Notes under the pieces: generated by a model
Told to the model about the DNA's origin: nothing
The model's database searches: none
What the model saw: the letters and a program-made list of their open reading frames with translations, nothing else
Translations under genes and position numbers: made by a program
From: Chitinophaga agrisoli
GTDB taxonomy: Bacteria > Bacteroidota > Bacteroidia > Chitinophagales > Chitinophagaceae
Assembly: GCF_008386695.1 (NCBI RefSeq)
Contig: NZ_VUOC01000002.1
Coordinates: 1,604,481 to 1,668,480 of the forward strand
Length of the DNA: 64,000 nt
Reading direction: 5' to 3'
In this document: in pieces, positions 1 through 7,728 of the stretch
How positions within the stretch are numbered: the stretch's first letter is position 1
How the letters are laid out: each line of letters starts with the position of its first letter

Positions 1-1049
1 TTTACCGGAGCTGGCTGCAAAACATCCACCCATTCAAAGCTGGGCCCCAGGTTAAATCCTGGTTTACCAGGAAAGGCAGTGCCGCACAATTTTTCTGCTG
101 CCAGCCTCAGGTCAAACATCACCCCAATGGTGGCCGGCAAATAACCGGGGTGGCCATTGAATGTGCGGTGCAATCCGTTCAGCAGTGAAACATAACTGCC
201 GTTAAACTCATCCAGCCGCCTTCTTTCTTCCGTACCTGGTGCTACCATGTTTGCTTTGGTATTGGGAAAAATAGGCCATACATCCGCCGGGTTAAAGGGG
301 ATCTCCGGCCCGGTAAAGGAATACCCATGGGGTGCATCAGGATCTTTTACCAGCTGGCGGCCTTTATACAGTTCCTGGAACTTATAGTAGTGGGCAATTT
401 CCCCGTCAAAATCCGCCGGAGAGGTGGTAGTGCCTTCTCCCTGTTCTACAATAATGTTGATGGCCTTTATCGCATCTGTTTTTGTGAGGATGGGATAAAG
501 CAGGTCTTTGGAAAAGAAGCTGGAAGTTACCTGTTTGGCAGGATCGCCGGGTAAATGTTCCGGGGCCAGCTCTGCCAGTTTTTCCTGTAAGGCCTGGTAA
601 AACTCGCCAATGGTTTTATAGGTATCCGTTTCCACCGCCCGGCTTTTTAGTTCCAGCGGGTGCTCCGGTTCTTCGATCTCCATGAATACTTTGTGCACCA
701 GTTCCCGCGAATATCTTTCCAGTCCTACTTCCAGCTCTCCGCCAATACCCATAGGCAGGTGGCATTTATAATCCGGTATAAAATCCTTTTTGTTGATATC
801 TGGCGAGCCGCCAATAGCATTCAGGATATTACCGGCAATGGTCATATGCAGCATCTCTTCTATCACCACGGAATGGATCACCGTTCTGATATAATCACCG
901 GTACCTGGCTTAAAGGAAAACATAGCCGTCAGGTAGGGCGGTATAGTAGAATGTTCCAGCTCAATAGCATTTTGAAAAAGCGGGAAAAGCTCAGGTAATT
1001 TACTTGCCTGCTTTGCGCGATGTATGAATTGAGGATTTATTTTAAGCAT
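1..1049 (-). CDS. Ferritin-like domain protein (VioB/RebD C-terminal-domain type), 3' end outside window
   Basis: The frame opens at ATG 1049 (MLKINPQFIH) and stays open to base 1, so about 349 residues are visible. Residues 24-90 look like the di-metal four-helix ferritin-like domain of iminophenyl-pyruvate dimer synthases (VioB, RebD): acidic residues in AIELEHSTIPPYL (about 28-40) and an E-x-x-H motif in VIEEMLHM (about 62-69), followed by NILNAIGGSP. VioB and RebD couple oxidised amino acids in bisindole biosynthesis. Free-standing relatives are common in Bacteroidota and Actinobacteria and their substrates are mostly unknown. The gene starts 14 bp after the stop of the upstream gene, which resembles the N-terminal half of VioB, so the two are probably co-transcribed and work together. 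The fold call is good; the exact reaction is inference. Confidence 0.8.
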   Translation of the reverse strand, partial: MLKINPQFIHRAKQASKLPELFPLFQNAIELEHSTIPPYLTAMFSFKPGTGDYIRTVIHSVVIEEMLHMTIAGNILNAIGGSPDINKKDFIPDYKCHLPMGIGGELEVGLERYSRELVHKVFMEIEEPEHPLELKSRAVETDTYKTIGEFYQALQEKLAELAPEHLPGDPAKQVTSSFFSKDLLYPILTKTDAIKAINIIVEQGEGTTTSPADFDGEIAHYYKFQELYKGRQLVKDPDAPHGYSFTGPEIPFNPADVWPIFPNTKANMVAPGTEERRRLDEFNGSYVSLLNGLHRTFNGHPGYLPATIGVMFDLRLAAEKLCGTAFPGKPGFNLGPSFEWVDVLQPAPV

Positions 1050-1063
1050 ATAAGTGTCGTTAA

Positions 1064-3010
1064 TTAGTCATTGAATATTTTATCAATATTAAAAGGCACA
1101 AAACCGGCGCCGTTCTTGGCCCTTACGGCATTCTTAAGCCGTTCCTGGTTAATGGTGGGCGCGGCATCCGGTTCTGCGGGGGAAGCCAGCAGTTCTCCCG
1201 GTAATATCAAACCGGCTTTTTCCTGTTTGGTGGCTACCACCGGGTTTTCCAGCCATTTAAGGATAGTGAGCCGCTTATTCTCTGACAGATCACGTGTAAC
1301 CGGCATATAGATAGGATCATGGATATTCTGGCTAAAGGCAAATTTCAGGATATCTCTTTTGGTGGCCATCGCTACAGGATCTGCCAGGTTCACCAGGTAT
1401 TTGCTCATAATGGGATAGAGGTTAGCGAACTGGGTCATAGTAGTGGCTATATCCGACCATTGAGGCTCCGCGGGTATTTCAAAATAATCACGCAGGTGAA
1501 TGAAGATATTATCATTGGCCAGCGGGCCCATAGCGGGGTCCTGCGGCTGGGTATCCAGCTGATAATCCAGTATATAGATCTGCCCGTCTATATACAACCG
1601 CGGGTTGTCAATGCGGTTGCCGGTTAGTGGCAACACAGCGCGGCCGTATTTATCTGTTTTTACGGTGGTGTTAAAGCTAATGCCGTTGGCAGGGTAATTG
1701 TTACCAGGCAGTTCACAAATGGGATTGGTAGGGCCTACGGGTGTAATGGCCGTAGGTTTTTCCAGGGTAACTGTCAGGGCTACATTCTTCATTGGCTGGC
1801 CCCACTGATAAGCGTACAAGTGTAGCTGGTTAGTTTGATTATAATCCAGCCGGTTCACAAAATTATCACATCTTACCACTACGCCATTTATAGCCTCCCT
1901 TGCAATAATGGTATATTGTCCCAGGCCAGACGGGCGTAACAGCACAAGTTGATGGTTTTCCAGCAATGCTGCCGCCTCATTGTTAATATTGTTGAGCGTT
2001 ACAATGCCGCCGGTATTATTTAACCAATCCGGTCCGCTTTCATAGGGTACCTCTCCTATTATCACCACGCTATTACTATTGGTAGTGACCGGCGTAGTGC
2101 TGAAGGAGTCTGTCACCGCTACTTTACTTACCGCCAGGTACAATTTTTCTTTGAGCACAATGCCTCCCATGGAATCTGCAATAGGGAAAGAGCTGCCAAA
2201 ATCTACCGATACGCTTTTTCGCGCCGCATCAAATGCGAAATTAGTGTTGCTGAAAAAGATGATAGGCAACCCATTATTTACCTTAGTTACATAGATACCA
2301 TACAAACGCCTGCAGGCGGCAAAAGTATCCGGCTCCTCTTCTTCCCAGGGCGCTATTGTTCCCAGTATACGCCCCATGGAAAAACGGCCGTCTGCGGCAT
2401 GGGCATAATAATACCCGTATGCATTCAGGTTAATGCTGATCCTGTTCTGCTGAGTCGTAGCCTTTAGCTCCGCCAGGAAAGGAGATCTTTCCGCCAGCGG
2501 TCCCCAGGTGATGTTTTCCACCACAGAGGTCCAGGTGCCGCCAAAAGGCTGCCCGTTTACCTGACCGCCGGTTTGCTGCCGTGTTTGCAGGTCGCGGAAA
2601 CCGGTGGGTCTGATATCCCCTTCCAACAGCGTTTCATTGTTAACCGATACCAGCCGGAACTTTACGCCCCATAATTCCGAGGAGCCTTGTTCCTGCGGAT
2701 CAAGGTCTACCATTTTACCGGTATTACGGCCTTCCGCGCCGCGGATCAGTTTGCCAATTACAATATCTGCAGCTGGCTCCGTAAGCGTTTGTCCATTTTT
2801 GAGGGACACTTTTTTAACGGTGCAGTTCTGGAACTGGAAAGTAGCGCCGCCTTCCGGGTTCCACCAACCATTGCTGGCGCCTTGTCCAAACTCCTGGAAA
2901 GAAGGCTGAAAAGTAGCATTATTGTAATGGGCCGGATCATTGTTTACAGTGGACACATCTGACAGGAAATCGCCGGAGAACACCAGATGGGTTGCATTCA
3001 AATAGGACAT
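1064..3010 (-). CDS. VioB N-terminal-half-like protein, partner of the ferritin-like protein
   Basis: 648 residues with no signal peptide or membrane segment; the body appears rich in beta strand. The opening (MSYLNATHLVFSGDFLSDVS, then NNDPAHYNN) and the segment IYMPVTRDLSENKRLTILKWL near residue 560 match, from memory, the start of Chromobacterium VioB and the stretch just before its ferritin-like domain (YYMPSTRELSAPK...). In VioB this roughly 600-residue region and the ferritin-like domain are one chain. Here the reading frame ends and the ferritin-like domain follows as a separate gene after 14 bp. Likely role: the non-ferritin subunit of a two-protein dimer-synthase-like enzyme. No VioA, RebO or other pigment genes are visible, but the cluster may continue past the left edge. 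Confidence 0.6.
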   Translation of the reverse strand: MSYLNATHLVFSGDFLSDVSTVNNDPAHYNNATFQPSFQEFGQGASNGWWNPEGGATFQFQNCTVKKVSLKNGQTLTEPAADIVIGKLIRGAEGRNTGKMVDLDPQEQGSSELWGVKFRLVSVNNETLLEGDIRPTGFRDLQTRQQTGGQVNGQPFGGTWTSVVENITWGPLAERSPFLAELKATTQQNRISINLNAYGYYYAHAADGRFSMGRILGTIAPWEEEEPDTFAACRRLYGIYVTKVNNGLPIIFFSNTNFAFDAARKSVSVDFGSSFPIADSMGGIVLKEKLYLAVSKVAVTDSFSTTPVTTNSNSVVIIGEVPYESGPDWLNNTGGIVTLNNINNEAAALLENHQLVLLRPSGLGQYTIIAREAINGVVVRCDNFVNRLDYNQTNQLHLYAYQWGQPMKNVALTVTLEKPTAITPVGPTNPICELPGNNYPANGISFNTTVKTDKYGRAVLPLTGNRIDNPRLYIDGQIYILDYQLDTQPQDPAMGPLANDNIFIHLRDYFEIPAEPQWSDIATTMTQFANLYPIMSKYLVNLADPVAMATKRDILKFAFSQNIHDPIYMPVTRDLSENKRLTILKWLENPVVATKQEKAGLILPGELLASPAEPDAAPTINQERLKNAVRAKNGAGFVPFNIDKIFND

Positions 3011-3106
3011 GTTAGATGATTATTGAGGGTTTTTGAAAACGGTAAAGTAATACAAACAATCTCCGCCGCCAAAATGTTGAAGCAAGGCAAAGATTTTTTA
3101 TAAGCA

Positions 3107-3141
3107 TAATGCCGCTTGAACCAGCAGTTCAAGCGGCATTA
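3107..3141 (-). terminator. Hairpin downstream of the GDPD-like gene
   Basis: A perfect 15-bp stem (TAATGCCGCTTGAAC and its complement) with a 5-base loop lies 20 bp after the stop of the GDPD-like gene. There is no strong T-run on the minus strand, so termination efficiency is uncertain. Confidence 0.6.
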
Positions 3142-3161
3142 TTCCTTTAAGAACCGGTATC

Positions 3162-4661
3162 TTATTTCTTTTCTTTTATTAATTTCTTTGCTACATCCGG
3201 GTAGTTGGTGATCACACCATCCACGCCCAGGCCTACGATATTTGCAATATCTTCTTTCTTGTCGATGGTCCAGGGAATGAGGTTCATACCCAGACCATGC
3301 ACCTGCTCAACCGTAGCGGCTGTTACCATCGGGAATTCCGGGCTGTATACATCCGGTACAAAACCTAAGCGGTTTATATTATCCTGTACGCTGCCGGTAT
3401 TCTTTACGCCTACCAGGTAAGAGGTGCGGAAGGCGGGATAATGTGCATGCAGGTACTGCAGCGCGCGGATATCGAAAGACTGGATCACTACCCTGTTCAC
3501 AATATCCTTGTCGTTGATCACTTTTACTACCAGGTCTGTGAACGGACCAGGGGCGGGATGGTATACATTATCACCACGCAGGGATTTTACTTCGATATTG
3601 TACTTCACCGGTTGCAGCCCGTGTGCCTTTACATAACTTTCAACAGAGTCTATCACTTCCGCCAGCAGGGGTTTATAGGTTTTCTGCTTACGCTGCTTCG
3701 GGAAATAGGGATTAGCCCTGGAGCCCGCATCGTATTTACGTACGCTGTCATACGGCATGGTGTAGATGTTGTATTGCAGCTGGTTCTCTTTGGTGATATC
3801 ATCTTTCCCCTGCGGTGTGCGCATAGTAAAGTCCATGAACTGGTCATGGGAGATCAGCACCTGGTTATCTTTAGAGATCACCGCATCCATTTCCAGGGTA
3901 TTTACGCCCAGCTTTACCGCATTAATAAATGCGGTGATGGTGTTACAGGGGCATAAACCGCAGCCCCCCTGATGGGCTTCCAGATCTACCTGTCCTTTTT
4001 TCACAAACGGCTCGCGCGGGCCGGCGGGAGCTACGGCTGCAACGGCAGGCTCAGTGGCAACTACTGCTTTTGTGCCGATGGCGTCCTGCAGGCTGGCAGC
4101 CGGAACGTTTATTTTAATACCGGTAACGGCGGTACCTTTTGCGCGCAGGAAGACGATCTGCCCGCCATAATCGTCTACTGAAAAGGAGTCTGCCTGCAGC
4201 AGGGTAAGGGTGGCAGATCCCAGGTTGGAGCTTACCAGCAGCTTATTACCCTGCATTTCTACCAGGGCTTCAGTAATGGAGCTGCCATCCTGGAAAGTGT
4301 ATTTGCCTAAATACTCGCTTAACGGCGCCTGTACCACTGCTTTGGTGCCTACTACATCCTGCAGGCTGGCAGCGGGTATATTCACTTTAATACCGGTAAC
4401 GGCGCCGCCTTTTGCGCGCAGGAAGATGATCTGCCCGCCGTAATCGTCTACGGAAAAAGTGTCTGGCTTTTGCTGGGTAAGCGTAGCGGATCCCAGGTTG
4501 GAGCTAATTTGCAGCTTGTTACCCTGCAGTTCTACCAGGGATTCAGAGGCGGAGCTGCCGTCCTGGAAAGCGTACTTACCTAAATACTCACTTAAAGAGG
4601 CCTGTTGCGCGTGTGTTGTTAACGCTACAAACAGCCCGATAAATAAAAAAACGTACTTCAT
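3162..4661 (-). CDS. Secreted glycerophosphodiester phosphodiesterase-like protein with duplicated N-terminal module
   Basis: 499 residues. A signal peptide ending near THAQQ (residue 20) is followed by two near-identical modules of about 89 residues (21-110 and 111-200, each with YLGKY...FQDGSS and FSVDDYGGQI). A GDPD TIM barrel follows from about 225 to the end. Family features kept: His230, LEMDAVISKDNQVLISHD (metal-binding E-x-D and second catalytic His, about 256-273), and YNIEVK. The usual H-R-G...P-E-N-T signature is altered: residues 229-241 read AHQGGCGLCPCNT, with Arg to Gln and Glu to Cys. GDPDs cleave glycerophosphodiesters to glycerol-3-phosphate and an alcohol. With the altered Arg, activity may be changed or lost. 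Export to the periplasm or surface is likely; no obvious operon partner. Confidence 0.8.
   Translation of the reverse strand: MKYVFLFIGLFVALTTHAQQASLSEYLGKYAFQDGSSASESLVELQGNKLQISSNLGSATLTQQKPDTFSVDDYGGQIIFLRAKGGAVTGIKVNIPAASLQDVVGTKAVVQAPLSEYLGKYTFQDGSSITEALVEMQGNKLLVSSNLGSATLTLLQADSFSVDDYGGQIVFLRAKGTAVTGIKINVPAASLQDAIGTKAVVATEPAVAAVAPAGPREPFVKKGQVDLEAHQGGCGLCPCNTITAFINAVKLGVNTLEMDAVISKDNQVLISHDQFMDFTMRTPQGKDDITKENQLQYNIYTMPYDSVRKYDAGSRANPYFPKQRKQKTYKPLLAEVIDSVESYVKAHGLQPVKYNIEVKSLRGDNVYHPAPGPFTDLVVKVINDKDIVNRVVIQSFDIRALQYLHAHYPAFRTSYLVGVKNTGSVQDNINRLGFVPDVYSPEFPMVTAATVEQVHGLGMNLIPWTIDKKEDIANIVGLGVDGVITNYPDVAKKLIKEKK
4062..4601 (-). repeat. In-frame tandem duplication, two units of about 270 bp
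   Basis: Residues 21-110 and 111-200 of the GDPD-like protein are encoded by two adjacent units that are also very similar at DNA level, including silent positions. Shared stretches include those coding for SSNLGSATLT and FSVDDYGGQI. This points to a recent tandem duplication, or to gene conversion keeping the two copies alike. Confidence 0.85.
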
Positions 4662-4740
4662 GTTCCTGTCTGTTTATACTTGACGCGGGGAAATTACCGC
4701 AGTAACGGCTGAGCCACAACAAACTGTAATGAAATTATTG

Positions 4741-6705
4741 TTATCGTTTTTGTAAACGCGCCAGATAACCGCCACCGGGAGCCATCCGGATCGTCAGGGT
4801 GCTATCCCGGTTTACCGTAAGGGTATCTATCCGGTAATCTGACGGGTAACGGTCTGCATTTACGCCATCTCCACAGCGGGTAAGGGTATAGCTGCCTGGT
4901 TCCAGGAAATGCAAGGGTATCTCCAGGGTACGGGGCGACCAATCCGTCATAGCGCCAATATACCAATCCGTGCCGCTTTTCCGGGCCGTTACTATATAGT
5001 CTCCCAGCCTGGCGTCTGCAATGACCGTGGTATCCCAAACCGTAGGTATACTGCCCAGCAGCTCCATATAGGCCGGTTCCAGCAGGCCTTGTGAGGGATT
5101 ACCGGAAAACAGCTGTATGGGGCTGTCATACACCACAAACATAGCGCCCTGGTGGCAGCGGGTCCCCATAGACATGACCTTATCCCCTATGGGCCGGAAC
5201 GTTTTCTCCGTGGCGTTATCCATAATACCCGGCTCGTAATCCATGGGACCGGATACCATACGGATAAAGGGCAGCAGCAGGTCATGTTCCGGGGTTACCT
5301 TATTGCTCCAGATATTATACTCAGATCCCAGCACGCCCTCGCGAGTAACCGCATTGGGCCAGGTACGGTTAAAACCGGCCGGCTTAAAAGCGCCGTGAAA
5401 CATGATCATGAGCTGATGTCTGGCACAGGCGGCGGCTATACGGTGATAAAAGTTCACCGTTTTCTGATCGTCCCGGTCCATAAAATCCGTCATGATAAAA
5501 TCAACGCCCCATTTATTGAACTGCGCCAAAGCAGGCTCCAGTTGCCGGTCAAGGGTCATGGCCAGGGTCCACATGCTTAGGCTAATGCCTTTTGCTTTGG
5601 CATAGGCCGCAATCTCGTCCATATTAATGGCGGGATTGATCTTAAAAAGGTCTTTATAATCACTCCAGCCGGCATCCATCATAATCCGGTTAAAGCCAAA
5701 ACGTTTGGCAAAATCGATGTAATATTTGTAGGTACTGGTATTAACGCCTGTTTTAAACGGCACATTAAACAGATTGATACCGATGATCCATTCATCGGTT
5801 CCCTTCCCGGGCTTGATCCAGGATACATCCTGCAGGCGGGATGGCGCCGCCAGGCGGTATACCAGGTCATTGGCCGGCAGCTCCTTGTCCGTGGCCGCTA
5901 TCACTAGTACCCGCCAGGGAAAGGCCCTTGTGCCGTTTGTGCTGGCCAGGAACGGCGCACGCGCTGTAACGATCAATTGCGGGAACTCCCCTTCTGTTAC
6001 GCCTTCCTGTAAGGGATACGGCGCAAATTTACCCCGCAAGGCAGCGCCGCCTGTGCCGGTCAGGAACATACCGGGATAATCTTCCAGGTCTGATTCTGTG
6101 ATCAGCACCCTGGGCCCGTTAGCCGGGGCTACCAGCAACGGGGAGAAACAGAGATTAGCAGCCGTAAGGCTATCCATGGGCTTCAGTTGGTACAACTCTT
6201 CAAAACTGGTATGAAAACTGTCTACATTTTCCCTTTTTACCACTTCCGGGTAATACATCTTATGTGGCTGCGGAAAATTAAACTGGGCTGTTTCCTGGTT
6301 AACGGTAATGGAGTCTTTTATATGGGTCACAAACCGGTACGCCACACCATCATCATACACCCGGAAAATAAGACTGATGGGCTGCCGGAAACGGATAGTG
6401 AGCTCATTGTAATGATCTGGGATCTGCCGGCGTTTTTCCGGTACCGGAGAAAGGATATTTGCCTGTACAGCGCGGGTACTTACCCCGCGTACAGACCAGT
6501 TAACCGGCAGGTCGCTGATCTCCAGTCCAATATGGGAAGGTGTGAGCAATGGCTGTCCTTCATAAGAAACCGCGTAACTAAGTCCATTGCCGGCCTCAAT
6601 ATGCACCCTGATCTTTTTATCGGGGGAGAGCAGATCCGGGATGGTCACGCAGCGCGCGCTTACATGCAGGATTAAAAGGCCAATAGCCAGGTAAACCGTT
6701 TTCAT
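4741..6705 (-). CDS. Glycoside hydrolase family 97 enzyme (retaining, alpha-galactosidase-like)
   Basis: 654 residues, the usual GH97 length. It has a signal peptide, an N-terminal beta-sandwich (about 25-290), a TIM barrel (about 300-560) and a C-terminal beta domain. Conserved GH97 text includes FNRIMMDAGWSDY (338-350), VDFIMTDFMDRDDQ (401-414) and TREGVLGSEYN (454-464). Asp407 in the TDFMDRDDQ motif sits where retaining GH97 members carry their nucleophile, and Glu462 lies 55 residues later, the same spacing as nucleophile and acid/base in Bacteroides BT1871 (from memory). That favours a retaining alpha-galactosidase-like enzyme over an inverting SusB-type alpha-glucosidase. It acts in the periplasm or on the surface. 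It has no SusC/D neighbours. Confidence 0.9.
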   Translation of the reverse strand: MKTVYLAIGLLILHVSARCVTIPDLLSPDKKIRVHIEAGNGLSYAVSYEGQPLLTPSHIGLEISDLPVNWSVRGVSTRAVQANILSPVPEKRRQIPDHYNELTIRFRQPISLIFRVYDDGVAYRFVTHIKDSITVNQETAQFNFPQPHKMYYPEVVKRENVDSFHTSFEELYQLKPMDSLTAANLCFSPLLVAPANGPRVLITESDLEDYPGMFLTGTGGAALRGKFAPYPLQEGVTEGEFPQLIVTARAPFLASTNGTRAFPWRVLVIAATDKELPANDLVYRLAAPSRLQDVSWIKPGKGTDEWIIGINLFNVPFKTGVNTSTYKYYIDFAKRFGFNRIMMDAGWSDYKDLFKINPAINMDEIAAYAKAKGISLSMWTLAMTLDRQLEPALAQFNKWGVDFIMTDFMDRDDQKTVNFYHRIAAACARHQLMIMFHGAFKPAGFNRTWPNAVTREGVLGSEYNIWSNKVTPEHDLLLPFIRMVSGPMDYEPGIMDNATEKTFRPIGDKVMSMGTRCHQGAMFVVYDSPIQLFSGNPSQGLLEPAYMELLGSIPTVWDTTVIADARLGDYIVTARKSGTDWYIGAMTDWSPRTLEIPLHFLEPGSYTLTRCGDGVNADRYPSDYRIDTLTVNRDSTLTIRMAPGGGYLARLQKR

Positions 6706-6744
6706 GTAAATGATTTGCTTATGAATGTAAGCAATCTCCGGGGT

Positions 6745-7236
6745 TTAGCGGTCAAAATAGCGCAACTCCACACGGTAAACCCCATCCTCGTATTTACGGG
6801 TATAAGTGCCATAGATATGCTGATAGGCGCCCGATCCGCCAGTGATAGGAAAATCATGGTCAGGGGCGATCGTATCACCAGGCGTAAGGTTAAACACGCC
6901 TGCGGCGGTGATAATACCATCAGAGAATTTGAAGGTGGTAGTAGTTACGCAATCATATTGACCGGTGGTAAAGTTCAGGTACATGCTGGAAGACACATCC
7001 TGTACAGCCATGGTATCTGCAGGCGTTTTATCGCTGTGGCAGTTAGCCAGGGCCTGTTCCAGCAAACCGTTATATACACCCGCCTGCGTTTGCTGATGAT
7101 TGTATAAAGTATCGAATTGTAACTGTATGTCGTGGTGGGTATAATTAAGCGAGATCAGGACCGGTTCCGGCCGCTGTGACTGCCTGCAGGCGGCAAGGCC
7201 CAGCAGCAGTACCACCGTGGTAGTAAAGGTTCTCAT
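6745..7236 (-). CDS. Dirigent / allene-oxide-cyclase-barrel-like lipoprotein
   Basis: 163 residues. The lipoprotein signal is MRTFTTTVVLLLGLAAC, with Cys17 in LGLAAC as lipobox. The C-terminal part contains FPITGGSGAYQHIYGTYTRK followed by VYRVELRYF. This matches the general pattern of dirigent and allene oxide cyclase-like eight-stranded barrels (ITGGTGxYxxxxGxxxxx), a fold found in many bacterial secreted proteins of unknown ligand. The middle segment SSMYLNFTTGQYDCVTTTTFKFSDG is also barrel-like. No catalytic function can be assigned. It ends 39 bp before the GH97 start and may be transcribed with it. Confidence 0.55.
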   Translation of the reverse strand: MRTFTTTVVLLLGLAACRQSQRPEPVLISLNYTHHDIQLQFDTLYNHQQTQAGVYNGLLEQALANCHSDKTPADTMAVQDVSSSMYLNFTTGQYDCVTTTTFKFSDGIITAAGVFNLTPGDTIAPDHDFPITGGSGAYQHIYGTYTRKYEDGVYRVELRYFDR

Positions 7237-7296
7237 AGTAGTGTGTATTGTAAATTACGGACAGTAAAATAGCATATTTGGCGGTATCTTTACTGT

Positions 7297-7728
7297 ATGA
7301 CACTTCTGAAAGCAATCACAATAGCCACGGAAGCCCATAAAGGGCAATTGGACAAATACGGCGCGCCTTACCTGGGGCATGTAATGCGGGTCATGAGTAT
7401 GGGCAGAACAGAAGAAGAAAAGATCTGCGGGGTATTGCACGATGTGGTGGAAGATACAGACTGGACCTTTGAACAACTGGCGGCAGAAGGTTTTGGAACA
7501 GAAATATTGGAAGCCCTGCGCTGTGTGACCAAACTATCAGACGATGAAGATTATGATCATTTCGTTGCCCGTATACTGCCCAACCGCCTGGCTTGCCTGG
7601 TGAAACTGAATGACCTCACAGATAATATGGACATACGCCGTATGCCTGCTGTAACAGAAAAAGACATAGCACGCCTTAACAAATATATCAAAGCCTACCG
7701 CCAGGTAAGCGATGCTATCCGGCAGTAG
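7297..7728 (+). CDS. Small HD-domain hydrolase, RelA/SpoT (MESH1-like) family
   Basis: 143 residues consisting of a single HD domain: IATEAHKGQLDKYGAPYLGH (first metal His), GVLHDVVEDTDW (the HD pair plus ED) and LVKLNDLTDNMD (final Asp). This arrangement and the spacing match the hydrolase half of RelA/SpoT proteins and stand-alone MESH1/SAH enzymes that cleave (p)ppGpp at the 3'-pyrophosphate. There is no synthetase, TGS or ACT domain. Whether (p)ppGpp or another nucleotide is the substrate cannot be told from sequence. The 3' end overlaps the convergent MFS gene by 14 bp. Confidence 0.8.
   Translation: MTLLKAITIATEAHKGQLDKYGAPYLGHVMRVMSMGRTEEEKICGVLHDVVEDTDWTFEQLAAEGFGTEILEALRCVTKLSDDEDYDHFVARILPNRLACLVKLNDLTDNMDIRRMPAVTEKDIARLNKYIKAYRQVSDAIRQ

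Noticed and set aside
327-998. Plus-strand reading frames opposite the ferritin-like gene
   Set aside because: They are shadows of the minus-strand frame, which has clear protein motifs.
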